Origin: Candidatus Altimarinota bacterium | GTDB taxonomy: Bacteria > Patescibacteriota > Gracilibacteria > BD1-5 > UBA6164 | Reading direction: 5' to 3' | Length of the DNA: 28,856 nt | Assembly (NCBI GenBank): GCA_020631575.1 | Contig: JAHDGX010000007.1 | Span: 1-28,856, forward strand | Shown here: piece by piece, positions 19,190 to 28,317 of the stretch | How positions within the stretch are numbered: the first letter of the stretch is position 1 | Layout: the number at the start of each line of letters is the position of its first letter | Program-made: the position numbers and the translations under genes | The notes under the pieces: generated by a model | What the model was told of the DNA's origin: nothing | What the model saw: only the letters and a program-made list of their open reading frames with translations | Database searches by the model: none

Positions 19190-19798
19190 ATGAATACTAA
19201 AATTCTGAGACTTGCACAAAAAAGATTTCATTCTTTCCAAAAATTTATAGCATTTAAAACTTCTCACCTTACTATGGGAGGGAAAATCTGACTATTTTGA
19301 ATAGTTATTTCTTTCATATCCTTATTTTTTCCATGGTCAGAATCAGTGACTACAATTATTAGCTCATGAAATGCGAATATAGAAAATCTTACTGCCTTTT
19401 CTCCACTCTTGTGATGAATAGGATATTTCTTACTGATTTTCCTGTTAGTAATGACATTTTTTACCTTCTCGATACAGAAAAAAGAAAAAATTAAGTATCT
19501 ATCTTCGTATCATATTACCGATTTTATAGCTTTAAGCGTTTGAGCAACTTTTATAATCATATTATGTATTCATACATTTATACTCATTTCCGGACTGAAA
19601 GTATTTTCTTGAAATATCCACCACTCCCATGGAATTATTTTGTGTCTTTGCTGATCAATAATAAGTATTTTTTGAAGTATTGTCATTTCATGAGAATATC
19701 GTAAAAATATAAAATGAAGCTATATTAATAATGCAAGCAAATGACAATGAGAACCTTTTAAAGTAGAGGAAAAAGACAACATGAAACTCCCCTTTTAG
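19190..19798 (+). CDS. Polytopic membrane protein, 202 aa
   Basis: No family is recognised. Reading table 25 from ATG 19190 to TAG 19798 gives four hydrophobic segments, at about residues 34-52 (IGLFGIVISFISLFF), 82-102 (YFLLIFLLVMTFFTF), 122-143 (FIALSVGATFIIILCIHTFI) and 152-180. The N-terminus is basic and the C-terminal tail hydrophilic. Thirteen in-frame TGA codons make this gene invisible under the standard code. By hand count 13 of 18 glycines are TGA, the highest share in the window. It is divergent from the pilin operon and precedes the sigma region 4/HARE gene, which has its own promoter. That the frame stays open for 202 codons with glycines placed in and beside hydrophobic helices supports a real protein. 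Function unknown. Confidence 0.65.
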
Positions 19799-19837
19799 TA
19801 AGCGAGGTATTTATTTTGACTTTTGTCTAAAAAAACT

Positions 19838-19865
19838 TTGACTTTTACTGATCGGCTATTATATT
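19838..19865 (+). promoter_or_regulatory. Candidate promoter for the sigma region 4/HARE gene
   Basis: TTGACT (19838-19843) and TATATT (19860-19865) are 16 bases apart, about 33 bases before the ATG at 19899. A second TTGACT at 19816-19821 lies just upstream. Confidence 0.55.
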
Positions 19866-19898
19866 TTATGTATATTTAAAAAGTTATCTTAAATAAAA

Positions 19899-20957
19899 AT
19901 GCAAGCAACTCTTACCACTTCCAATATCGAGACTTTGTTCTCTGGAGTATTGGAATCTCTTTCTGAAAAAGAAAGAATTGTTATCGAGAGACGTATTGGT
20001 TTGAACGGAGAAAAAGAAACACTTCAAAATATTTGAAACTCTTTTAAGCCTTCTATAACGAGAGAAAGAGTACGGCAAATTGAAGATGCTGGTATTAAAA
20101 AAGTTGGGAGAATTATTAAAGCAACTGAGCTTTCAGCAATCCAAGAAATGGCAAGAGAAATAATGTCTCATCACTGAGGAGTTCTCACAAGAGAAAAACT
20201 TATCGGAGCAATCATATCAAACATGAGTCTCTCAAAAGAGATTAATGCTCATATTCTTGAAGTAATCGTTCAATCGGATTTTGAAATTATCAAATCAAAA
20301 CCAAGATTATGAACGCAAACATATTTCACACTTCCTAATATTTCAAGAAAAGCAATTGATGCAGTTCATAAGAATGCTCTTAAAATTCTGAAAAGAAAGA
20401 AAGATGTTATGGAAAGAACTGAGCTCTATGGTCAAATTGCAGAAGATCTTACCTGAGAAGTCGGAAAATTAGATAATGTTTTCATAGACAGTGTCCTTGA
20501 TATTTTTGAAGACATTGTAAAAGGAGAAGAAGTACTTATTGGTCTTACAAGATGGAAGATATTGAATCCTAAGACACTTAAAGATAAGGCTATCTATGTT
20601 ATGAAAAAAGATAAGCTTCCAATGCATTTTATCGATATCTCAAATAAAATTTCAGATTATTTAGGTGAAAGTGTAAAAATAAACACCATACACAATGAGC
20701 TCATAAGAAATGAAGAGTTTATCCTGATTTGAAGAGGAATATATGCACTTAAAGAATGGGGATTTAAACCAGGAACAGTATTAGATGTGATTCTCGATAT
20801 TCTTAATAAAAATGGTGGTCCAATGACTACTGAAGATATTATCAAAAAAGTACTCAAAGTAAGAAATGTAAAAAAGACTACTATTTATATGAATCTTCAA
20901 AATAAAAAAGCTATAGAAAGAGTTGGTCGTAACTTCTACGCTGCTAAATCAGCATAA
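19899..20957 (+). CDS. Sigma-70 region 4 / HARE-HTH multi-winged-helix protein, 352 aa
   Basis: Residues about 9-70 match sigma-70 region 4: LSEKERIVIERRIGLNGEKE is followed by a SITRERVRQIEDAGIKKV recognition helix, the part that reads the -35 element. There is no region 2, so this is not a complete sigma factor. The rest looks like a chain of winged helices, at about 84-145, 150-222, 226-288 and 290-352. The third is a recognisable HARE-HTH domain (PMHFIDISNKI, then LIGRGIYALKEWG), as in the RNA polymerase delta subunit. Five TGA codons are read as glycine. The gene has its own promoter and a strong terminator. It is most likely an RNA-polymerase-associated or DNA-binding transcription regulator; targets unknown. 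Confidence 0.8.
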
Positions 20958-20962
20958 ATATA

Positions 20963-21003
20963 CAACTAAAAAACTCAGAGAAAATCTCTGAGTTTTTTAG
21001 TTG
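20963..21003 (+). terminator. Rho-independent terminator
   Basis: A perfect 19-bp stem (20963-20981 with 20985-21003) encloses an AAA loop, six bases after the stop codon of the sigma region 4/HARE gene. The right arm carries a T6 run. Confidence 0.9.
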
Positions 21004-21043
21004 TTCATCTTGCCTTTTAGTCTCTTCCCTTTACACTAAGGGA

Positions 21044-21049
21044 TATAAT
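21044..21049 (+). promoter_or_regulatory. Candidate -10 element for the exonuclease gene
   Basis: A perfect TATAAT ends 18 bases before the GTG at 21068. No good -35 is seen at the normal distance. Confidence 0.4.
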
Positions 21050-21067
21050 ATATAGAAAAATAATAAC

Positions 21068-21676
21068 GTGAAAATACTCGTATTTGATACTGAAACAACC
21101 GGTTTCATAAACAAAAAAGACCCAAGCCTCGAGATCCAACCTCACATTATCCAGTTTGCTTGAATCTTATGAGAACTAAAGGATGGGAAATATACTGAAA
21201 TAGAAAGAAAAGATATACTTATAAAGCCACCTATATCTATTCCTTATGGGGCATCTCAAGTACATCACATTTATGATATAGATGTACAAAGTGCCCCTAA
21301 GATGGATGAAGTCATAGACGAAATAATGGAGTTTATCAATAGTGCTGACGCTATTATTGGACACAATATCGAATATGATGAAGATATGCTCAAGCTTGAA
21401 CTTAGAAGACTCGAGAAAGTACACATGTATGCTCCTTCACAGGTTATATGTACCATGAAGACAACCGTTGATTACTGCGCAATCCAGTGAAACTGACTCA
21501 GATTCAAGTATCCAAAGCTTGGGGAACTTCACAAAAAATTATTCTGAGAATATTTCTCCTGAGCACATGATGCAATGGTTGATGTAGAAGCAACACAAAA
21601 GTGCTTCCTGAAGCTCGAGAAAGAATGAGTATTGGGGCTCAGTAACAAAACCCAAGAAGTAATGAGTTTATTTTAA
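21068..21676 (+). CDS. DEDDh 3'-5' exonuclease (DnaQ family), 202 aa
   Basis: The fold is that of DnaQ/epsilon-type 3'-5' exonucleases, which use two metal ions to remove nucleotides. FDTETTG at residues 6-12 gives the first Asp and Glu, GHNIEYDED gives the second Asp, and HDAMVDVEAT near residue 175 gives the catalytic His and last Asp, so all DEDDh residues are present. Seven TGA codons are read as glycine. The start is GTG 21068, directly before KILVFDTET. The protein could be the polymerase III proofreading subunit or a separate nuclease in repair or RNA trimming; the absence of an adjacent polymerase gene leaves this open. A small zinc-ribbon gene follows after 10 bases. Confidence 0.88.
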
Positions 21677-21686
21677 ATATTCCCCC

Positions 21687-21923
21687 ATGGCAGATTTTTG
21701 AGACTTAGTGAACATTGAAGAGTTTTGAGAAAAACGAAATTATTTTGATCCTGAGAGGGGTGAAGTGAGTTTTTATTGTAAAGACTGTGAAGAGCTTGTT
21801 GAGACAAAAAGAGGTGAAAAAAATAAAAAATATCAGTTCTCTTGCATAAAATGCGAAGGAAAAAATGTTGCTATTTGAACGCATGCAGGACTCAAAGAAA
21901 ATTATTTTAGAAAGAAATTTTAA
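21687..21923 (+). CDS. Small zinc-ribbon protein, 78 aa
   Basis: Two CxxC pairs (C31/C34 and C53/C56), 18 residues apart and separated by a basic KRGEKNKKYQ hairpin, form a four-cysteine zinc ribbon. The N-terminal 30 residues are acidic and the C-terminal 20 are basic. Three TGA codons are read as glycine (residues 5, 14 and one near 64), so the standard code would hide the gene. The ATG lies 10 bases after the exonuclease stop, implying co-transcription. Such ribbons bind nucleic acid or partner proteins. A helper to the exonuclease is inferred from position only. Confidence 0.65.
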
Positions 21924-21931
21924 AAATATAT

Positions 21932-21959
21932 TTGCAATTATATATCCATTATATATACT
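21932..21959 (+). promoter_or_regulatory. Candidate recA promoter
   Basis: TTGCAA (21932-21937) and TATACT (21954-21959) are 16 bases apart, giving a leader of about 53 bases before the ATG at 22019. I see no LexA-like palindrome in the leader. Confidence 0.5.
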
Positions 21960-22018
21960 CATTATATACCTCACTATTACGAGATATAAGATATTACATA
22001 TTCTAACCACACGAAACG

Positions 22019-23005
22019 ATGGATAAGAAAGCAGCATTACAAAATGCCCTCGATATGATCGAGAAACAATATGGTTCAGGCTCTATTATGAAGCTCGGAG
22101 ACGAAGAAAGATCTAGATCTATTCCTACTACATCTTCTGGTTCTCTCTCACTTGATATGGCTCTTGGAGGATGATATGCAAAAGGTCGTATTGTAGAAAT
22201 TTACGGTCCAGAATCATCTGGTAAAACTACCCTTACGCTTCACGCGATTGCTGAAATACAAAAAGCTGGTGGTACAGCAGCGTTTATAGATGCAGAACAT
22301 GCACTAGACCCAAGTTACGCTGAAAAAGTCGGAGTAAATACTTCAGAGCTTATCATCTCTCAGCCTGATTATGGTGAACAAGCTCTCGAAATTACTGAAA
22401 AGCTTGTAAACTCTGGAGCTGTTGATCTCATCATCGTAGACTCTGTTGCAGCTCTTACTCCAAAAGCAGAGATAGAGTGAGATATGGGGGATTCACACAT
22501 GGGTCTTCAGGCTCGTCTCATGAGTCAAGCACTCAGAAAAATTACAGGTGCCATCAATAAATCAGGATGTACGGTTATCTTTATTAACCAAATCCGTATG
22601 AAAATCGGAGTGATGTTTGGTTCTCCAGAAACTACAACCGGTTGAAATGCTCTCAAATTTTACGCGTCACAGAGACTCGATATCAGAAGAAAAGAAAAAA
22701 TAGAATCAGGAACTGGTATGGATAAAGAGATAAACGGAAACAAAACACGAGTAAAAGTTATTAAAAACAAGATTGCTCCTCCATTTAGAGAAGCTGAATT
22801 TGATGTTATGTATAACATTGGTATTTCTAAAGTCGGTGAACTTGTAGATATCGGTGCTACTACCGAAGTGATTAAAAAATCATGAGCTTTCTACAGTTAC
22901 GGTGAAATCAAGCTTGGACAAGGAAGAGAAAAAGCAAAGCAATTCCTTCTCGAGAATCCAGAGCTCGCAGCAGAAATCGAAGAAGTAATAAAAAATAGTA
23001 TATAA
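22019..23005 (+). CDS. recA: Recombinase RecA, 328 aa
   Basis: RecA forms ATP-dependent filaments on single-stranded DNA, drives strand exchange in homologous recombination, and signals DNA damage. Walker A is GPESSGKTT at residues 63-71; LIIVDSVAALTPKAE (Walker B) and the loop regions MGLQARLMSQALRK and FGSPETTTGGNALKF all fit. The N-terminal KQYGSGSIMKLG is standard. Only four of about 36 glycines are TGA, all at positions fixed as glycine in the family (GGGY, EGDM, TGGN, KSGAF), which is strong evidence for glycine rather than tryptophan. The protein is somewhat short and lacks the long acidic C-terminal tail. A terminator follows, and pheT lies 113 bases downstream as a separate unit. Confidence 0.98.
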
Positions 23006-23013
23006 AATTCATC

Positions 23014-23042
23014 AAAAGCTCTCGCACAGCGAGAGCTTTTTT
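23014..23042 (+). terminator. recA terminator
   Basis: AAAAGCTCTCGC (23014-23025) pairs with GCGAGAGCTTTT (23029-23040) around ACA, followed by a T-rich tail. It lies nine bases after the recA stop. Confidence 0.9.
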
Positions 23043-23117
23043 ATTGTCGCATTAGCTTGCAATTAGCACTCCCTTGCTTATTATTAGCAGCAATCTTTAA
23101 AAACTAATTATTCCTGC

Positions 23118-25487
23118 GTGAAAGTCTCATATAAAGTCCTAAAAAAATATATTCCTGATATTGCATCTCCTGAGCAAGTAGCTCAAGATCTGATCATGCA
23201 TACAGCCGAAGTAGAAGATATCCACTCTCAGGCAGAGAGCTTTGATAATATCGTATATGGAGTTATTACAAGTGTAGAAAATCATCCTGACGCAGATAGT
23301 CTCAAAGTTTGCATGGTTGATGGAGGGGAATCTGAAGACATACAAATCGTCTGTGGAGGTTCAAATTTAGAAGTATGACAAGGGATTGCTCTTGCTAAAA
23401 TTGGAGCAAGTGTTCTCTGGCATGGTCAATGAGATCCTGTTATTATGAAAAAAACTCCTATTAGATGAGTAGACAGCTATGGGATGATTTGTGCAAGTGA
23501 AGAAATCTGACTCAAAGACGAATTTCCTGCAGCATCCGAAACAGAGATACTCGACCTCTCATCATATACAGCTATTCCAGGGACACGACTCGACGAAGCT
23601 CTTGGAAAAGATGATATCATTTTAGAAATAGATAATAAGGCTATTAATCACCGGCCTGATCTCTTTTCTCACATCGGTATTGCCAGAGAAATAGCTGCTA
23701 TATCTGGAAAAAAGCTTGGATATACCATGACAAGAACGGACTTTTCTACTCTTCCAGACCTAGGAATAACAAACGATATCCCAACTGTCGTAAAAAGATA
23801 TATGGGGCTCAAAGTATCTGGAGTGAAGAATATTCCATCTCCAGACTATGTACTTGATGTACTGAAATCGCATGATATTGATTCTAAAGGACTCCTCGTA
23901 GATATTACAAACTACTCTCTTTACCTTTATGGACAGCCAACTCATTGTTTCGATGCAGATAAACTCACTGGCAATATACATATCAGATATGCAAAAGAGG
24001 GAGAAACTTTTACAGCTCTCAATGATAAAGAGTATACTCTACAAACAAATGACATCGTTATAGCTGATGAGAAATGAGTCATCGCTCTAGGTTGAGTTAT
24101 TGGATGAAAAGATTCTGCTGTTTCTGACTCCACTACAAACATCGTCATAGAATCTGCATGGTTTGATCAAGCCGTCGTTCGCGGAACATGAAAACGTCAT
24201 GGACTCAGAACTGACGCGCTCAATGTATTTGAAAAAGATCTTGTGGTTGAACTCCGAGACTCAGGGACTTCCCTCATTATGCAGGAGCTTACAAAACATA
24301 TGCCTGACCGTAAGCTTGTTGCTTATACAGATATTTACCCTAAAAAAGAGTATGCTACAGAAATAGACTTTGATCTAGATCATGTCTGTAGGCTGATTTG
24401 AAAAAAATACTCAAAAGATGTAGTACTTGATATACTTGATAGACTTTTTATCGATGAGAAAGATGGAAAACTCGAAATTCCTCTGTGGAGAAAAGACCTT
24501 ACAAATATAGCAGATATAGCCGAAGAAATAGCGCGAATAGATGGATATGACAATGTTGCATCAACAGTACCGAGAATCAATCTGGGAGCTATCTCTCAAT
24601 CTCCCCTCTATCTCGGGAAACGAGAGGCAAGAAACTTCCTGGTTTCAGCAGGTTTTTATGAGATGTACACATATTCATTTGTAGATGAAGTGCTCATGAA
24701 TAAAGCTCTTTCAAGCACTCAGCAACTCGTTCCAATGAAAAATGCTCTGAGCGAAGAACTCACACACTTAAGATGAGAGCTCATACCTAACCTCCTCAAA
24801 GCGCTCGAAGAAAATTCACGAGACTACTCAAATATGCAGCTCTTTGAATGTGAAAAAGTATTTCTGAGACCAGAAACTGATACAGTAAGCGAATATTATG
24901 AACTTGCAGCTCTCATGCAATCTAAAAGCGATATAGCTTATTATGAAATCCAAAATACTCTCAAAGATCTTCTCGCAAAGCTCTGAGTCCTAAAATATGA
25001 ACTCAAAACCGCACAAATAACTCCATGATATGCTCACGCTACGAGAACAGCAGACATAATCGTACGATGAAAAACGATCGGGCAAGTCTGAGAAGTGCAT
25101 CCAAAAGCCATCAAGAACTTCTCTCTTTCTGGGAGAGTATGATTTTTCACTCTTAATCTAGAAGCCCTTGCTCCTGCACTTCATGGACTTATCAAAGCAA
25201 AAGAAGTCTCCAGCTTTCAGGCAAATAGCTTTGATATTAACTTTGTAGTAGATCTCTCAACATCAGGAAGCACTATCAAAGCTACTATAGAGAAGTCAGA
25301 TTCCCTCATACAGTCCGTAGAGCTCTTTGATATCTACGAAAACGAAGAAAAGCTCCCATGAAAAAGATCTCTCAGCTTCAAAGTAACGACGCAATCTCTG
25401 GAGAAAACTCTTGATGATACATTCAAGAATGACCTCATAGAACGTATCGTAAAAAATGTTGAAAAGAAGGGAGGAAATTTAAGATAA
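23118..25487 (+). CDS. pheT: Phenylalanyl-tRNA synthetase beta subunit, 789 aa
   Basis: PheT is the large subunit of the alpha2-beta2 enzyme that charges tRNA-Phe. It provides tRNA binding and editing, while PheS holds the aminoacylation site. Domain order is complete: an EMAP-like tRNA-binding domain (residues about 40-150, with NHPDADSLKVC), the B3/B4 editing region around 200-400, B5, the catalytic-like core, and a C-terminal ferredoxin-fold anticodon-binding domain (about 695-789, beginning near SSFQANSFDINFVVDL). Length is typical. About 16 TGA codons are read as glycine. The start is GTG, with no Shine-Dalgarno. pheS, usually adjacent, is not present here. An exported protein of unknown function follows after 20 bases. 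Confidence 0.97.
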
Positions 25488-25507
25488 TTAACAATAACTA
25501 TATTACT

Positions 25508-26710
25508 ATGAATGCTGCGCTAAAACTCTTTGTTCTCATTGGAATTATTTTTGTTTCAACAACGAACCTATATGCAAGATCGCTAGTTGAAGTATCTTTT
25601 GCCTGAGATGAGCTTAATGCACTGTATAAAAGTAACATAACGTATAAGATAAATATTGCTTTAGAAGGAATGACAAAAGACAAACTTCAAGTTCTTGTCC
25701 CTAAAGTAAAAAAACTTTATATATTAAATTTGAAACAAAGTACATCTCAGCAATACGATGAAAGATTAACCCAACTCTATTATTATATTTATATAAAAAG
25801 TAAGTATTTATCTGAGAACACTGACTCAAACATTCAGCCAAATAATCCGGAAAAGTACATAGACCCACTATATAGAGAGTTTTCAATTGGACAGTCTACT
25901 GAAGAATATAAAAATGCTTGTACAGAGCATACATATTTCAATGGGGTCGAAGACTCTACCTATGAAAGCTGTAAAGCAAGTGTTTATTTAACATGATATT
26001 TCACTGTGGAAGAGAACCTACATACAGATGATATAACTTTTACTACTAGCAGCAATAAAACATTTAGTTTTACAGAATGATATAGTATTAATAAAATACT
26101 AAACGAATGGAAAACAGACATAAACTTTTTCATGCCTTTAGGCGAAGGAGAAACATCTCAAGCATTAAACAAGGTCTTTGAAGTAGATAAATCATTCTCA
26201 AAAACTTTGGAAAAATGAACCTATTCGATAGGATTGCCTATTTTATCGGATGTAGGAAATGAAATCGAATTAAATATAGTTGTAAAATGAAAAACTATCC
26301 CATTATCAAGAGTTAAAATTTTTGATAGTGAAGCATTTAGTATCGACATTACATCCTGAAGAACTGTAGAACAAATAGATGGAAGTATTGATAAATATCA
26401 TGATAGCTTTCCTCTTAACTTCACGGTAGATTGAAGTGAAGATATTCCCTTTTATCTTGAACTTCAACAATACTGACAGCAAGAATTTGAGTGAGATATC
26501 GTACTAAAAAAAGATGGAGTAATAATAAAAAAAGCTATCTTATCACAAAATCCCTGATACAGAGCAAGGGATGTAAATAAAAATAATATAGCTACTTTCA
26601 CAAATACACAGCTCACAGATTGAAAATATAGTATTGAATGAGATATAAAAATACATAGTGAGTTGAATTGAGTCAGTTTCACACTAAAAGTTTGAGAAAC
26701 TAATTATTAG
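25508..26710 (+). CDS. Exported protein of unknown function, 400 aa
   Basis: The N-terminus is a Sec signal peptide: one basic residue, a hydrophobic core LFVLIGIIFVST, and a likely cleavage after LYA (residue 23). The mature protein is rich in Thr, Ser, Asn, Lys and aromatic residues and looks mostly beta. Two cysteines about 19 residues apart, around residues 138-158 (in the ENACT-like and YESCK segments), could form a disulfide. Fourteen TGA codons are read as glycine, and the gene ends at TAG. It follows pheT after 20 bases and is likely co-transcribed. I recognise no catalytic motif, no repeat family and no anchor at the C-terminus, so it may be secreted. Function unknown. Confidence 0.7.
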
Positions 26711-26727
26711 TTACCCATAAAAATCTT

Positions 26728-26755
26728 TTGACTATGTTCCTATTTTTTATATAAT
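26728..26755 (+). promoter_or_regulatory. Promoter of the rpsT-infC-rpmI-rplT operon
   Basis: TTGACT (26728-26733) and a perfect TATAAT (26750-26755) are 16 bases apart, the strongest promoter match in the window. The leader of about 70 bases before rpsT contains small GC-richer inverted repeats (26758-26800) that could fold. Confidence 0.7.
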
Positions 26756-26831
26756 CCCGAGGCTTAGTACTGGATTTGAAAGAATCCTTGGCCCCAAACC
26801 ACACTAATTTATACACATTAATTATTCGAGA

Positions 26832-27134
26832 ATGCCTATCATAGCATCTGCAAAGAAAGCGCTCAGACAAAATAAAACAAAGAATGCGAGAAACACTCAC
26901 TTCAAAAAAATGTATACTGAGTCAAGAGTTGCTTTTGAAAAAGCAATTAAAGCGGGAGATCTCAAAGCTGCAAAAGCACTTTATGTGAACCAAACAGAAG
27001 GAGGATCTACATCAAAATCAGGTTTACAATCTGTTATTGATAAACTCGTAAAAAAGAATATAATTCACCCTAACAACGGTTCAAGAAAAAAATCAAAATT
27101 CGTAAGAATGATGAAAAACCTTGAAAAAGCTTAA
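26832..27134 (+). CDS. rpsT: 30S ribosomal protein S20 (bS20), 100 aa
   Basis: S20 binds 16S rRNA early in 30S assembly. The protein has the S20 pattern: ASAKKALRQNKTKNARN near the N-terminus, basic helices, and a C-terminal KKNIIHPNNGSRKKSKFVRMM. All five of its glycines use GGN, none TGA. It begins at ATG 26832 without a Shine-Dalgarno but with an AT-rich TTAATTATT five bases before the start. It is the first gene of the rpsT-infC-rpmI-rplT run, 15 bases before infC; S20 in front of infC is not the usual arrangement. Confidence 0.95.
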   Translation: MPIIASAKKALRQNKTKNARNTHFKKMYTESRVAFEKAIKAGDLKAAKALYVNQTEGGSTSKSGLQSVIDKLVKKNIIHPNNGSRKKSKFVRMMKNLEKA

Positions 27135-27149
27135 TTTCTATCTATCTGA

Positions 27150-27662
27150 ATGAAAGAAAAAAAGAAAAGATTAAATGGTGATATACGAGCAAATAAAGTG
27201 CAAGTTATACACGACGAAGATGGAAACCTCTGAGAAATGTCTTTGGCTGAAGCCTTAGAAATAGCAAGAGAACAAGAACTAGATCTCATGGAGATGTGAA
27301 AAAGAGATGATATAACAATGGTAAAAATCATTGATTACGGAAAATTTCTATACAGACAAAAGAAACAACAGCAAAAACAACAACAAAAATGAAAGTCTCC
27401 AGATATGAAGACTATACGTATCACCTATAAGATTGGTGATCATGATCTGGAAGTAAAAAGAAAACAAGTTGAAAAATTTGCAGCAGACGGACATCCACTC
27501 AAGGTAAGTCTTATGCTCAGATGAAGAGAAAACCATTATGGAGATCTTGCAGCTGAAAAAATAGACAGTTTCGTAAAAAGTATCGATGAATTCTATACTC
27601 CACACGCTCCTGTAAAAAGATCTGGTAATACATTTAATGTACTACTCAAAGTAAAAAAATAA
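27150..27662 (+). CDS. infC: Translation initiation factor IF-3, 170 aa
   Basis: IF-3 binds the 30S subunit, prevents premature 50S joining and checks the start codon and initiator tRNA. The N-terminal domain (NGDIRANKVQVI, then LDLMEM and KIIDYGKFLYRQKK) is followed by a Gln/Lys linker (QQQKQQQK) and the C-terminal domain (KTIRITYKIGDHD, LKVSLMLRGREN). Length is typical. Four TGA codons are read as glycine. The start is ATG, not the rare AUU/AUC of many infC genes, so the classical start-codon autoregulation is unlikely to work the same way here. It lies 15 bases after rpsT and 21 before rpmI. Confidence 0.97.
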
Positions 27663-27683
27663 TTTATATACAATTTCGCTATT

Positions 27684-27887
27684 ATGACACTTAAAACAAG
27701 AAGTGGAGTTAAGAAAAGACTCAAAGTAACAGGTACTGGAAAAATCAAACTTGGAAAAGCTTGTAAAAGACATCTACTTTCGAATAAATCTAGTAAAGCA
27801 AAAGGACGAAATAAATATGGTCTTATTGTTGCAGATGCTGAAGTAAAGAAAATCAAAAGACAAATTCCTCACTCACTGAGAGGATAA
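27684..27887 (+). CDS. rpmI: 50S ribosomal protein L35 (bL35), 67 aa
   Basis: L35 is a small basic protein of the 50S subunit. The protein shows the L35 signature: KTRSGVKKRLKVTGTGKIKL, then CKRHLLSNKSSKAKGRNK and the ending KRQIPHSLRG. All seven glycines use GGN, none TGA. It sits in the conserved infC-rpmI-rplT order, 31 bases before rplT. The start is the ATG at 27684, with no Shine-Dalgarno. Confidence 0.96.
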   Translation: MTLKTRSGVKKRLKVTGTGKIKLGKACKRHLLSNKSSKAKGRNKYGLIVADAEVKKIKRQIPHSLRG

Positions 27888-27918
27888 TCCATTTATAATA
27901 CAATATTAACACCCTACT

Positions 27919-28263
27919 ATGGTACGTGTAAAAAGAGCACTTATGACAAAGAAACGTCATAAAAAAATCCTAAAAGCTACAAAAGGTTTTAGACAATTAA
28001 ATTCAAGAGTATTCTCAAGAGCTAAAAATGCTTGGATGAAAGCAGGAACAAATGCTTATATCGGGAGAAGACTCAAAAAAAGAAATTTTAGAAGACTCTG
28101 GACAGTACGTATTAACAACGCTGTAAGAGCAGAAGGTTCTACATACTCTAAGTTTATTAACCTTCTCTACAAGAAAAAAGTAACACTCAACAGAAAAGTA
28201 CTTTCAAACATGGCTATTAGCCACCCTGAAGTATTTAAGAAAGTTGTAGCATTTGTAAAATAA
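27919..28263 (+). CDS. rplT: 50S ribosomal protein L20 (bL20), 114 aa
   Basis: L20 binds 23S rRNA and is needed for early 50S assembly; in other bacteria it also represses this operon. The protein matches the family over its full length: VRVKRALMTKKRHKKILKA, GFRQLNSRVFSRAKNAW, then YIGRRLKKRNFRRLWTVRIN and NRKVLSNMAISHPEVF. All four glycines use GGN, none TGA. It is the last gene of the operon and is followed directly by a terminator. I see no obvious L20-binding pseudoknot in the short intergenic gaps. Confidence 0.97.
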   Translation: MVRVKRALMTKKRHKKILKATKGFRQLNSRVFSRAKNAWMKAGTNAYIGRRLKKRNFRRLWTVRINNAVRAEGSTYSKFINLLYKKKVTLNRKVLSNMAISHPEVFKKVVAFVK

Positions 28264-28290
28264 GAATTCCATTTCGGAATTCTTTTTTTT
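28262..28290 (+). terminator. Terminator of the ribosomal-protein operon
   Basis: AAGAATTCC (28262-28270) pairs with GGAATTCTT (28276-28284) around an ATTTC loop, followed by a T run. The hairpin starts inside the rplT stop codon. Confidence 0.9.
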
Positions 28291-28317
28291 GTATAAAAAT
28301 TATTACTTATTAACTAT

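Noticed and set aside
21924..22018. AT-rich repeat-like stretch (TATATA runs) before recA, considered as an origin or repeat array
   Set aside because: It is short, has no DnaA-box-like 9-mers or regular repeat unit, and is explained by the recA promoter.
5655..25487. Many apparent premature stops and split genes (pseudogenes)
   Set aside because: All interruptions are TGA at conserved glycine positions; the genes are intact under table 25, and no frameshift was needed anywhere.
26756..26831. Possible structured RNA or riboswitch in the rpsT leader
   Set aside because: Only short, mutually exclusive stems (5-6 bp) can be drawn, and no known class is matched; kept only as a low-interest remark.
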